Positions 7,898 to 15,520 of a stretch of DNA of 64,000 bases are shown here, piece by piece. A program made the translations under genes and the position numbers. The notes beneath the pieces were generated by a model, which was not told the DNA's origin, did no database searches, and was given only the letters and a program-made list of their open reading frames with translations. This DNA comes from DATKQY01 sp035532475 (lineage in GTDB: Bacteria > Actinomycetota > Acidimicrobiia > Acidimicrobiales > Bog-793), in contig DATKQY010000027.1 in assembly GCA_035532475.1 (NCBI GenBank), positions 1 through 64,000 on the forward strand, in the 5' to 3' direction. Numbering within the stretch: the first letter of the stretch is position 1; every line of letters starts with the position of its first letter.

Positions 7898-8575
7898 GTG
7901 ACGGAGCCGCTGAAGCCGACGGTCGGGTGGGGAGTGCTGCATCTGTTTTGCCGGGTCCGCCCGGACACGGACGAGCAAGCAGTGATCGCCGCGGTGAAGG
8001 CGGCCGAGGTGGAGGAGCACCAAGTGGTCGCCTTCTCCGTGCTGGGGCACAAGGCGGACCTGGGAGTGATGGCGATCGGACCTGACTGGGTGCGGTTGCG
8101 CCGGCTGCAGGGCGGCCTGCAGGCAGCCGGACTCGAGATCGTGGGCTCCTACGTCTCTCTCACCGAGGTGTCCGAGTACACCGAGGGAATGCCCGAGGAG
8201 CACCTCCGCAACCGCCTGTACCCGAAGCTGCCCCCGGAAGGAAAGCGGGCCATCTGCTTCTACCCGATGTCCAAGCGCAGGGTTGCCGGCGACAACTGGT
8301 ATTCGCTCGACTTCGAACAGCGCAAGCAACTGATGATCGACCACGGCAAGTCGGGGCGGCGTTTCGCAGGGCGGGTCGTGCAGCTCGTCACGGGTTCGAC
8401 CGGGCTCGACGACTACGAGTGGGGAGTGACCCTGTTCGGGGTCCATCCCGACGATCTGAAGGACACCGTCTACACGATGCGTTTCGACGAGGCGTCCGCG
8501 CGCTTCGCCGAGTTCGGCCCCTTCTACGCGGGCGTTATCGCGCCCATCGACGAGGTCCTCTCGCTCACTTCATGA
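7898..8575 (+). CDS. hemQ: coproheme decarboxylase HemQ (chlorite dismutase family)
   Basis: Last enzyme of the coproporphyrin-dependent haem pathway of Gram-positive bacteria: it oxidatively removes two propionate carboxylates from coproheme using peroxide. The 225-residue protein has the two-ferredoxin-fold layout of the family, with SYVSLTEVSEYT in the N-terminal half, FYPMSKRRVAGDNWYSLDF (HemQ-type loop with the Tyr of the active-site region), then MIDHGKSGRRFAGRVVQLVTGSTGLDDYEWGVTLF (given here as consecutive conserved blocks), whose His is the likely haem ligand. Start GTG 7898. The matching upstream enzymes HemE and HemG/CgoX are encoded at 34-36 kb. It stands alone here; 258 bases of repeat-rich DNA follow it. 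Confidence 0.92.
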   Translation: MTEPLKPTVGWGVLHLFCRVRPDTDEQAVIAAVKAAEVEEHQVVAFSVLGHKADLGVMAIGPDWVRLRRLQGGLQAAGLEIVGSYVSLTEVSEYTEGMPEEHLRNRLYPKLPPEGKRAICFYPMSKRRVAGDNWYSLDFEQRKQLMIDHGKSGRRFAGRVVQLVTGSTGLDDYEWGVTLFGVHPDDLKDTVYTMRFDEASARFAEFGPFYAGVIAPIDEVLSLTS

Positions 8576-8665
8576 CATCGGGCTGGAGGCTGGACGGTGC
8601 TCCTGGCGCTGGTTGCCCTGCCGCAAACCGAGGGAGTCTTCGCCGCCCCGCTCGGCGATCCTGGT

Positions 8666-8780
8666 GGGACACGGCCGTTTTGCGGGACACGGCCGTCTTG
8701 CGGGACACAGCCGTTTTTGCGGGACACACACGTCGTCAGACGACGGCTGTGTTCCACAAAACGGGTTCGTCCCACAAAAA
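8666..8780. repeat. tandem 18-19-base repeats followed by inverted copies
   Basis: Units of the form GGGACACGGCCGTTTTGC occur at 8666-8683, 8684-8701 and 8702-8720, with a partial fourth from 8721. They are followed at about 8742-8780 by degenerate copies in opposite orientation (ACGGCTGTGTTCC, ACAAAACGG, TCGTCCCACAAAAAC). The centre around 8729-8742 (CGTCGTCAGACGACG) is itself palindromic. The whole can fold into a large hairpin. The surrounding gap 8576-8833 between hemQ and alaX has no other gene I can support. Confidence 0.8.
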
Positions 8781-8833
8781 CCCAGAACCCGGACCCAGGC
8801 GTGCCCCGGCCCACGGGCTGGCAAGATGACAAT

Positions 8834-9553
8834 GTGCCGACCGAGCTCTTGTACCTGCGCGACGCCTACCTCCAGGAGTTCGACGCCACCGTCGTGGCCG
8901 TCGACGCCGAAGCGGGCAGGGTAGGGCTCGACCGCAGCGCGTTCTACCCGACCGGCGGCGGGCAGCCGCACGACATCGGGACCCTGGCGGGCCTGCAGGT
9001 GACGGACGTGCGCAAGGAGGGTGATTTCGTGTGGCACACCCTCGAGCCCGGCGACCGACCGGTGCCTGCCGAGGACGACACCGTCCACGGCGTCGTCGAA
9101 TGGGACCGCCGGCACAAGCTCATGCGCACCCACACGGCGCTTCACGTTCTGTGCGGTGTGATCTGGAATCAGTGGGGAGTGCCCGTTACAGGCGGGAACA
9201 TGGAGCCGTTGTCGGCGCGGATGGACTTCGAGTTCGACCCGCTGCCTGACGGCTTCGGGGCGCAGGTCGAGAAGCTGGTCAACGACGAGCTTCGTGCGGC
9301 CCGCCCCATCCACATCAGCTTCATCCCGCGTGCCGAGGCCGTGCTCGACGCCGACCTGATCCGCACCAAGGTCAGCCTCATACCGGAAGCCGTCGAGGAG
9401 ATACGGGTCGTGGACATAGTGGGCCTGGACAAGCAGGCAGACGGCGGAACCCACGTCAGGAGCACCGACGAGGTCGGTCGCGTCGCGGTCCTAAAGACCG
9501 AGTCCAAGGGAAAGGGAAACAAGCGAATCCGAATCCAGGTCGAAGACGCGTGA
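8834..9553 (+). CDS. alaX: AlaX-type alanyl-tRNA editing protein
   Basis: Free-standing homologue of the AlaRS editing domain, which hydrolyses mischarged Ser- or Gly-tRNA(Ala). Seen: FYPTGGGQPHD near the N-terminus, the zinc motif HTALH (His100, His104), VTGGNM and a C-terminal GGTHV with His207. In AlaX and AlaRS the C-terminal motif is CxxxH; here the Cys position is Asp203, so zinc binding may differ. The 239-residue length suits the AlaX-M class. The GTG at 8834 starts the homologous part; a longer frame upstream runs through the repeat array and is rejected. Its stop overlaps the GTG start of larE by four bases, so the three genes alaX-larE-NIL form one operon. Confidence 0.85.
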   Translation: MPTELLYLRDAYLQEFDATVVAVDAEAGRVGLDRSAFYPTGGGQPHDIGTLAGLQVTDVRKEGDFVWHTLEPGDRPVPAEDDTVHGVVEWDRRHKLMRTHTALHVLCGVIWNQWGVPVTGGNMEPLSARMDFEFDPLPDGFGAQVEKLVNDELRAARPIHISFIPRAEAVLDADLIRTKVSLIPEAVEEIRVVDIVGLDKQADGGTHVRSTDEVGRVAVLKTESKGKGNKRIRIQVEDA

Positions 9554-10389
9554 CTCTCCCTACGCGCCCGGACGCGGCCGGTATCGACCGCCTGCGCGAG
9601 GTGCTCCGGTCCCGCGAGCGGCTCCTGGTCGCCTTCAGCGGGGGCGTGGACTCCGGTCTGCTGGCTTTCGTGGCGAACGGCGTCCTCGGCCCCGATCGAG
9701 CCCTGGCCGTGACGGCGGTCTCTACCTCGCTCGCTCCGTCGGAGCGTGCGGACTGCAGGCGACTCGCCCACCGGTGGGGCATGCGCTGGATCGAGGTCGC
9801 AACCGCGGAGGGCTCCCGCCCCGAGTACGTAGCCAACGGGATCGACCGCTGCTACCACTGCAAGAGCGAGCTGATGGAGAAGCTCCTGCCGGTTGCAGAG
9901 GACGAGAACGCAGCCATCGCCCTCGGCGTGAACCTCGACGACCTTCAGGACCACCGTCCTGGTCAGGCAGCGGCCAGCGAGCGCGGCGCCGTCTTCCCGT
10001 TGGTGGAGGCCGGACTGGGCAAGCAGGCCGTGCGCGAAGCGGCGCGGCTCCTGGGCCTCGATATCTGGGACAAACCGGCGGCGGCCTGTCTCGCCTCGCG
10101 CGTGCCCTACGGTACGGCCGTGACCTTCTCCACGTTGAACCAGGTGGCGTCGGCCGAGGAAGCCTTGAAGCGACTGGGTTTCCGGGAGCTGCGAGTGCGC
10201 CACTACGGCGACCTGGCCCGTATCGAGCTCGGCGGGCCCGAAGACCTCGCGAGAGCCGCCGGCGCCGACCGCGACGCTGTCATCGCCGCGGTCAAGGACG
10301 CCGGTTATCGCTACGTCACCCTCGACCTCGAAGGCTTGCGGTCAGGCAACCTCAACCCTGGAGTGTTGGACGGAGGTGCGCGCGCGTGA
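9550..10389 (+). CDS. larE: LarE-like ATP-dependent sacrificial sulfur transferase
   Basis: PP-loop ATP pyrophosphatase. Seen: the P-loop SGGVDSGLL at residues 30-38, RCYHCKSELM in the middle and AAACLASRVPYG, the motifs of LarE. In lactate racemase maturation LarE donates sulfur from its own cysteine (or from an iron-sulfur cluster in other homologues) to a nicotinate-derived pincer. The 279-residue length is normal. No larB, larC or larA is in the window, so the substrate may differ, and the call is to the family. It is translationally coupled on both sides: GTGA overlap with alaX upstream and with the NIL-domain gene downstream. Confidence 0.85.
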   Translation: MTLPTRPDAAGIDRLREVLRSRERLLVAFSGGVDSGLLAFVANGVLGPDRALAVTAVSTSLAPSERADCRRLAHRWGMRWIEVATAEGSRPEYVANGIDRCYHCKSELMEKLLPVAEDENAAIALGVNLDDLQDHRPGQAAASERGAVFPLVEAGLGKQAVREAARLLGLDIWDKPAAACLASRVPYGTAVTFSTLNQVASAEEALKRLGFRELRVRHYGDLARIELGGPEDLARAAGADRDAVIAAVKDAGYRYVTLDLEGLRSGNLNPGVLDGGARA

Positions 10390-10625
10390 CGGCATCGAGG
10401 GTCAAGCTCACATTCCCACCGGATCTGGTGCGGGAGCCGATCATGGGGGAGTTGGTGCGCCGTTTCGAGGTGATGCCGAACATCCGGCGCGCGGATGTCA
10501 GCGACGAGGTCGGCTGGATCGTCTGCGAGATGTCGGGATCGGAGAACGCGTTGGCAGAGGCGCTCGAGTGGCTCGAGGACATCGGGGTCGACGTCGACCG
10601 TCTCGACCAGCCGCTGGAGGGTTAG
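10386..10625 (+). CDS. stand-alone NIL-domain (ferredoxin-like) protein
   Basis: Seventy-nine residues, start GTG 10386 overlapping the larE stop. The pattern RVKLTFPPDLVREPIMGELV ... FEVMPNIRRADVSDEVGWI ... ALEWLEDIGVDVDRL is that of the NIL domain, a beta-alpha-beta-beta-alpha-beta fold found at the C-terminus of MetN ABC ATPases and in some ferredoxins, thought to sense or bind small ligands such as methionine. As a separate protein after a sulfur-transfer enzyme it may be a binding or regulatory partner of LarE; that is inference. It has no cysteines in the visible core, so it is unlikely to carry a cluster. Confidence 0.8.
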   Translation: MTASRVKLTFPPDLVREPIMGELVRRFEVMPNIRRADVSDEVGWIVCEMSGSENALAEALEWLEDIGVDVDRLDQPLEG

Positions 10626-10635
10626 CCGCCGGCGG

Positions 10636-10893
10636 TCACCCGCGCCGTTTCTTGCCCCGCCGGCGTCTCGGCTGGACCGGCAGCGCGTCGATACCCCGGG
10701 CGGTGTTGCTCATCGACTCGGTCGGAGCCTGGGTCCACCCTGCGCCCGACAGGGCGCGCGGTTCGAAGAAAAGGCAGGATTCAGGGCAGGCGAAGGGGTG
10801 CTCGTCGTTGGCGGACAGGCGACAGCGCTGCATGGCATCGCCAGCGGCGGTGCTACGGAAGAGATAGTGCTTGCAGTCGTCCCTTACGCCCAT
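10636..10893 (-). CDS. small four-cysteine hypothetical protein
   Basis: About 85 residues from ATG 10893; a longer start at 10953 would overlap the divergent flavoenzyme leader. It begins MGVRDDCKHYLFRSTAAGDA, followed by MQRCRLSANDEHPFACPESC. Four cysteines in the spacing C-x(14)-C-x(11)-C-x3-C could bind zinc or an iron-sulfur cluster. The tail ends in a basic run, RRRRGKKRRG. I do not know a named function. It is convergent with the alaX-larE-NIL operon (10 bases between stops) and divergent from the CoA-disulfide-reductase-like gene, which hints at redox or cluster biology without proving it. Confidence 0.65.
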   Translation of the reverse strand: MGVRDDCKHYLFRSTAAGDAMQRCRLSANDEHPFACPESCLFFEPRALSGAGWTQAPTESMSNTARGIDALPVQPRRRRGKKRRG

Positions 10894-10982
10894 GGGTAAC
10901 CATGCTGGCACGGAGCCGGATGCAAGCGGTGGCGCCCACGCAGTCCCTCCCAACCCCGGCCGGGCGCCGTACAGTCGGGGAG

Positions 10983-12317
10983 ATGGGAGAGCGGCTTCTG
11001 GTCATCGGTGGCGATGGCGCCGGCATGTCGGCGGCATCCCTTGCCCGCCGGCGCCGACCCGACCTAGAGATCGTGGCGCTCGAGATGGGTCGCTGGACGA
11101 GCTACTCGGCGTGCGGCATCCCGTACCTCGTTGGCGGGGCACTCGACGGCATCGCGGACCTTGTCGCACGCAGCCCAGAAGAGTTCCGCTCGATGCGCAT
11201 CGACGTGCGGACCGAGCACGAGGTGGTCGGTCTCGATCTCTCGTCGCGCAAGGCCGAGGTGTACAACCGGGCCCATGGGCGCACCTTCCACCTGGGTTTC
11301 GACCTCCTGCACATAGCGACCGGCGCGCGCCCGAGGCGACCGGACATTCCCGGGCTCGACCTACCGCACGTACACGGGGTGCAGACCCTCGCCGACGCCA
11401 CGCGGCTGCTGGACGATGCCAGGTCGCACCGGCCTGGCCACGTCGTGGTGGTCGGAAGCGGCTACGTCGGTCTGGAGCTCGCAGAGGCGTTCCTCGATCG
11501 CGGGGCGTCGGTGACAGTCGTCGAGGCCTCTGCTGAGGTGATGGGTTCTCTCGACCCCGACATGGGCTCGCTGGTCGCGCGCAGCATGCGCCAGGCGGGC
11601 GTAACGGTCCGCACCGGCGAGGAGCTGACTGCCGTGACCGAGTCGGCGGTAGTGACCAGCGCCGGCGAGTTTCCCGCCGACCTCGTCGTGCTGGGCCTCG
11701 GAGTCGAGCCGAACGCCGACCTTGCAGCAGCGGCGGGAGTGGACACGGGTGTTCGGGGTTCGATCGTCGTCGACCGGCAGCAGCGAACATCGAGCGAAGG
11801 GGTCTGGGCCGCGGGTGACTGCTGCCAGTCGTACAACATCGTCTCCGGCCGGCCGGTGCACCTGCCGCTCGGGACGGTCGCCAACAAGCAGGGGCGCGTC
11901 GCGGGGATCAACATCAGCGGCGGCTACGCGACCTTCCCCGGCGTGGCGGGCACAGCCGTGACGCGCATCTGCAGAACCGAGATCGGCCGCACCGGCCTCA
12001 GGGAGCAGGAGGCGAGGGACGCCGGGTTCGGCGTCTCGGCGGTGAGGATCGAGGCGACGGCGGCGGCGGCGTACATGCCCGACGCCCAGCACACCACCGT
12101 GAAGCTCATCGCCGAACGCGGCGGCGGTCGCCTCCTCGGGGCGCAGATCGTCGGCGGCCGCGGGTCGGCCAAGCGGGTGGACGTCATCGCCACCGCGCTG
12201 GCGGCGGGCATGAACGTCGAGGACCTGATCGGACTCGACCTCGGGTACGCCCCGCCTTACTCGTCGGTGTGGGACCCCGTGCAGGTGGCCGCCCGCCAAC
12301 TGCTGCCGCAGCTCTGA
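10983..12317 (+). CDS. CoA-disulfide reductase / NADH oxidase family flavoprotein
   Basis: FAD-dependent pyridine nucleotide-disulfide oxidoreductase, single-cysteine type. Seen: N-terminal FAD loop LVIGGDGAGMSAASLARR, YSACGIPYLVGG with the redox-active Cys, the second dinucleotide fold VVVVGSGYVGLELAEAFL, and GVWAAGDCCQ; the C-terminal dimerisation domain contains LLGAQIVGG. This layout fits CoA-disulfide reductases, NADH oxidases and related polysulfide reductases; the exact substrate is not readable. The ATG at 10983 is chosen because the FAD motif starts there; upstream in-frame codons from 10902 look noncoding. The 444-residue length is typical. The divergent neighbour is the small Cys-rich protein. 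Confidence 0.85.
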   Translation: MGERLLVIGGDGAGMSAASLARRRRPDLEIVALEMGRWTSYSACGIPYLVGGALDGIADLVARSPEEFRSMRIDVRTEHEVVGLDLSSRKAEVYNRAHGRTFHLGFDLLHIATGARPRRPDIPGLDLPHVHGVQTLADATRLLDDARSHRPGHVVVVGSGYVGLELAEAFLDRGASVTVVEASAEVMGSLDPDMGSLVARSMRQAGVTVRTGEELTAVTESAVVTSAGEFPADLVVLGLGVEPNADLAAAAGVDTGVRGSIVVDRQQRTSSEGVWAAGDCCQSYNIVSGRPVHLPLGTVANKQGRVAGINISGGYATFPGVAGTAVTRICRTEIGRTGLREQEARDAGFGVSAVRIEATAAAAYMPDAQHTTVKLIAERGGGRLLGAQIVGGRGSAKRVDVIATALAAGMNVEDLIGLDLGYAPPYSSVWDPVQVAARQLLPQL

Positions 12318-12436
12318 GCCGGGAAAAAGACGCCGAGGTGGCGGCCGTCCGGCCGGCTGGGACGGTCCCGGGCCGGCGACCTCCGAGAAGGTTGCTGCCT
12401 CTGAGGGTTACGCAGGGTAACCGGTAGTGTCGAGGG

Positions 12437-13120
12437 GTGCCGGAAAAGCGCGTCAATGACGCCGACCTCGTCCGCTGGAGCGAAGCCCTGGCGGGTATCG
12501 CCCGTACCGGGCTGGCCTTCACCCAGAGCATCTACGAACGCGAGCGCTTCGAGGAGATCCTGAAGGTCGCGGCAGATATCCGCTTCGCGTCGGGTCACAA
12601 TGAAGACGAATTCGCCAGCGAGGAGCTGGTCAGCGGGTGGATCAACAGCGTCGGCCACGGCGTCGCGGGCTACGTGACTCCCAAGGTCGCCGTGGGCGCC
12701 ATCGTCGGCAACGACCAGGACCAGCTCCTCCTCATCCAGCGCGGCGATTCCGGCGTGTGGCTGTACCCGACAGGCTGGGCCGACATCGGCTACTCGGCCG
12801 CCGAAGTGGTGGTGAAGGAAGTCGAGGAGGAGACAGGCATCGAGGTCGAACCGCTCAGGCTCGTGGCGGTCTTCGACGGGCTACGGCTCGGAGCTCGCTC
12901 GCTTCCGTTCTATTCGTTGGTGTTCCACTGCCGTGCGATCGGCGGCGAGCTGAAGCCGCACCCTCTCGAAGCCCAGGATGTCGGCTGGTTCTCGGAGAAC
13001 CGCTTGCCGGAACCCCTCGCCGGCGCAGGTCACTGGAAGGAGCTCGCGTTCAAGGCGGTACGAGGCGAGCAGGTGGATGTCATGTTCGACCTTCCGCGCC
13101 GCTCGACCTGGCGGGCCTGA
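12437..13120 (+). CDS. Nudix hydrolase with N-terminal Nudix-associated domain
   Basis: The 227-residue protein has an all-helical N-terminal part (LVRWSEALAGIARTGLAF ... YERERFEEILKVAADI) like the domain preceding some ADP-sugar Nudix enzymes, then a Nudix fold starting VAVGAIV. The Nudix box reads GWADIGYSAAEVVVKEVEEE followed by TGI. The catalytic EExG part is intact, but the first box Glu is Tyr119 and the Arg is Lys. Substrate class (nucleoside diphosphate derivative) is by family only. Start GTG 12437; the preceding 119 bases carry no gene. The next gene starts seven bases after its stop. Confidence 0.82.
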   Translation: MPEKRVNDADLVRWSEALAGIARTGLAFTQSIYERERFEEILKVAADIRFASGHNEDEFASEELVSGWINSVGHGVAGYVTPKVAVGAIVGNDQDQLLLIQRGDSGVWLYPTGWADIGYSAAEVVVKEVEEETGIEVEPLRLVAVFDGLRLGARSLPFYSLVFHCRAIGGELKPHPLEAQDVGWFSENRLPEPLAGAGHWKELAFKAVRGEQVDVMFDLPRRSTWRA

Positions 13121-13126
13121 CGAGCG

Positions 13127-13792
13127 TTGCCCTCGGGCGCGATCAAGCGGTTGCGGGCAGCCGGGGAGCGGTTCCGGTACGGTCACTCCTTCGCAGTGCG
13201 TCCCGCGGAGGGCCGCGTCGATGCGAGTGCCGCCGAAGCGGCACTCGTGCTGCTCGGACCTGATGGCGATGCGTCCCGGGAGCTCGACGACGCGGCACGT
13301 AGGGAGGCCGCGGGCCTTACGTCGTTGAGCTCGCTAACCACACAGCTCGCGATCGACTACTTGGACCGCCTCGCGCGGCCGATCCCGTCGCTTGCACCGG
13401 CCGCCGGGGTGCAGGTGGTGACGAGCGGTTACGCGGCGAGGATTGCCGTCGAGCAGGAGCCCGCTCGTTTCATGGCGCCGGCAGAGCTGCCGGTGCTGGC
13501 GTCGTTGCCACCGATGCGCAACGGGAGACCGCCGCAGGGACTTCTGACCCGTGTGGTCAAAGCGACCCGCCGCGGTTTCCCGGCTGTCCGCGCCGTGCCG
13601 GCCGGGGTGTGGGACGGCTTCGCGCTCCTTCTCACCGTGCGCGTCCACGAGGTCCACCCGGTGGGCGACGTAGGCGAAGAGGCGCGGGAGTTGTTGGCCG
13701 GCGAGGTTGTCGACGGGCTCGCGCGCTTCGGGTGGGTGCTCAGGCTGGTCGACATCCGCTACGGGCTCGAGCCTGAGCGGCGCGCTGGCTGA
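13127..13792 (+). CDS. hypothetical protein, 221 aa
   Basis: Not recognised. It begins at a TTG (13127) seven bases after the Nudix stop and ends four bases before the convergent glnK stop. It is soluble, with no signal or membrane segment, Ala/Arg-rich, with a centre containing RFMAPAELPVLASLPPM and a C-terminal TVRVHEVHPVGDVGEEAREL. Third positions are strongly GC, as in its neighbours, so it is a real gene. Close spacing suggests co-transcription with the Nudix gene. Confidence 0.65.
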   Translation: MPSGAIKRLRAAGERFRYGHSFAVRPAEGRVDASAAEAALVLLGPDGDASRELDDAARREAAGLTSLSSLTTQLAIDYLDRLARPIPSLAPAAGVQVVTSGYAARIAVEQEPARFMAPAELPVLASLPPMRNGRPPQGLLTRVVKATRRGFPAVRAVPAGVWDGFALLLTVRVHEVHPVGDVGEEARELLAGEVVDGLARFGWVLRLVDIRYGLEPERRAG

Positions 13793-13796
13793 AGTC

Positions 13797-14138
13797 TCAG
13801 CTCACCGCGTCGTTGCCGCGCTCTCCGGTCCTGATCCGTACCAGATCCTCCACCGGGGTGATCCAGACCTTTCCATCGCCGATCCGGCCGGTCCGCCCCG
13901 CCTCGACGAGCACGTCGAGGACGCGACCCGCATCAGCATCCGACACCACGACCTCTAGGCGAACCTTGGGGACGAAGTCGATCCGGTACTCGGCCCCGCG
14001 ATAAACCTCGGTGTGACCACCCTGGCGCCCGAATCCCTGAGCCTCCGACACGGTCATACCCGTCACGCCGGCGTCCTGAAGTGCGGACTTCACATCCTCG
14101 AGCTTGAACGGCTTGATCACTGCCGTGACGAGCTTCAC
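13797..14138 (-). CDS. glnK: nitrogen regulatory protein P-II (GlnK)
   Basis: Trimeric signal protein that senses ATP/ADP and 2-oxoglutarate and plugs the AmtB channel. Seen: MKLVTAVIKPFKLEDVKSAL, the T-loop with Tyr51 in VYRGAEYRIDFVPK (the uridylylation or adenylylation site), and GRIGDGKVWI for nucleotide binding. The 113-residue length is exact for the family. Its ATG overlaps the amtB stop by four bases, so amtB-glnK are coupled, the usual arrangement that supports GlnK rather than GlnB. No glnD is in the window. Confidence 0.97.
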   Translation of the reverse strand: MKLVTAVIKPFKLEDVKSALQDAGVTGMTVSEAQGFGRQGGHTEVYRGAEYRIDFVPKVRLEVVVSDADAGRVLDVLVEAGRTGRIGDGKVWITPVEDLVRIRTGERGNDAVS

Positions 14139-15412
14139 CAGTGCCCTCCTTCACCGATAGCGCGGCGACCGGCGGCCGCCTCGAAGTCGTACGCGTTTTC
14201 CTCGTGGAGGGTGAGGTCGAGACCGATGCGCTCGTCGTCTTCGCTGACTCGCAGCCCGACTACGACGCGGATCGCCAACGCGATCAACGCGGTCATCACA
14301 AACGAGAACACCCCCACGCACAACACGGCCAGCGCCTGATTCCCCAGCAACTTGCCGCCGCCCCCGTAAAACAATCCGTTCGCGCCGAGCGACCCGGCGG
14401 TCCCGAACAACCCGACCATCAAAGTCCCGACCAGTCCGGCGATCCCGTGAACTGCCAGCACATCGAGCGAGTCATCCACGCGCATCTTGAACTTCAAGCT
14501 CACCGCGAGCGCGCTGGCCAGGCCGGCGACCAAGCCGATCACCGTGGCGCCCAATGTGTTGACATAGCCGCACGCCGGCGTGATCCCGACCGCTCCGGCG
14601 ATGGCGCCGGATACGGCACCGAGCGTCGTCGGCTTGCCGGTACGCAGCTTCTCGACGGCGATCCACGCGAGCAGGGCAGCCGCCGTGGCGGTGTTGGTGT
14701 TCACGAACGCCGTGCCAGCACCGCCGGCGTTCAGGGCGGAGCCGGCGTTGAAGCCGAACCACCCGAACCACAGGATCCCCCCGCCCATCACGGTGAGGGG
14801 GATGTTGTGCGGGCGCATGAGGTTCCCCGGCCATCCACGCCGGCGGCCTATCACCAGCGCCAGCGCGAGCCCGGCCACGCCGGCGTTCACCTCGACCACC
14901 GTGCCGCCGGCGAAGTCCTCGGTCCCGCGCCGCGCGAGCCATCCTTCGGGTGAGAACACCCAGTGGGTGATCGGCGCGTACACGAGGATCGACCACGCGA
15001 CGATCAAGACGATGAAAGCACCGAACTTCATCCGGTCCGCCGACGAGCCCGTCAGCAACGCCGGCGTGATGATGGCGAACATCATCTGGAAGATCACGAA
15101 CACGACGGGCGGGATCGTCTGCGCATGCTGGTGGGTGAAGCCCGGCACCGACTGGTGGATATGGCCCAGCCCGGCGAAGTGCAGCGTGCCGATGATCCCG
15201 TGACCCCCCCAGTCCGGGCCGAACGCGAGGCTGTAGGTGACCCACACCCACAGCAGGCTCACCACCGCCATGACGGTGAAGTTCTGGATCATCATGCCGA
15301 GCACGTTCTTGCGCCGGACCATCCCCCCGTAGAACAGGGCGAGCCCGGGGGTCATGAAGAGCACGAGCGCAGCGCTGGTCAGTACCCATGCCGTGTCGCC
15401 TGAGTTGTACAT
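14135..15412 (-). CDS. amtB: ammonium transporter AmtB with Glu in the first twin-His position
   Basis: Trimeric inner-membrane ammonium channel, 425 residues with about 11 membrane helices. Seen: LFYGGMVRRKNVLGMMIQNF at the N-terminus, GTEDFAGGTVVEVNAGVAGL, and LDVLAVHGIAGLVGTL. The second pore histidine is present (His322), but the position of the first is Glu174. A His-to-Glu change here is known from yeast Mep1/Mep3 and alters conduction and pH behaviour. No N-terminal signal extension is evident. It is cotranscribed with glnK and was probably induced by nitrogen limitation; no clear promoter or regulator site could be read in the 108 bases upstream (15413-15520). Confidence 0.96.
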   Translation of the reverse strand: MYNSGDTAWVLTSAALVLFMTPGLALFYGGMVRRKNVLGMMIQNFTVMAVVSLLWVWVTYSLAFGPDWGGHGIIGTLHFAGLGHIHQSVPGFTHQHAQTIPPVVFVIFQMMFAIITPALLTGSSADRMKFGAFIVLIVAWSILVYAPITHWVFSPEGWLARRGTEDFAGGTVVEVNAGVAGLALALVIGRRRGWPGNLMRPHNIPLTVMGGGILWFGWFGFNAGSALNAGGAGTAFVNTNTATAAALLAWIAVEKLRTGKPTTLGAVSGAIAGAVGITPACGYVNTLGATVIGLVAGLASALAVSLKFKMRVDDSLDVLAVHGIAGLVGTLMVGLFGTAGSLGANGLFYGGGGKLLGNQALAVLCVGVFSFVMTALIALAIRVVVGLRVSEDDERIGLDLTLHEENAYDFEAAAGRRAIGEGGHW

Positions 15413-15520
15413 GTGCCGCTGACCGTCCCTCCGGCGCGTCGAAGCCGCCAGAAGCTAGCCCAACGAGCCAGCAGAGACCGGTGGCGCAACGGGACGGGCG
15501 TGGGACAGCGACCCGCCGGA

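Noticed and set aside
8666..8780. CRISPR array or IS end
   Set aside because: Repeats are adjacent or inverted without unique spacers; no transposase or target-site duplication seen.
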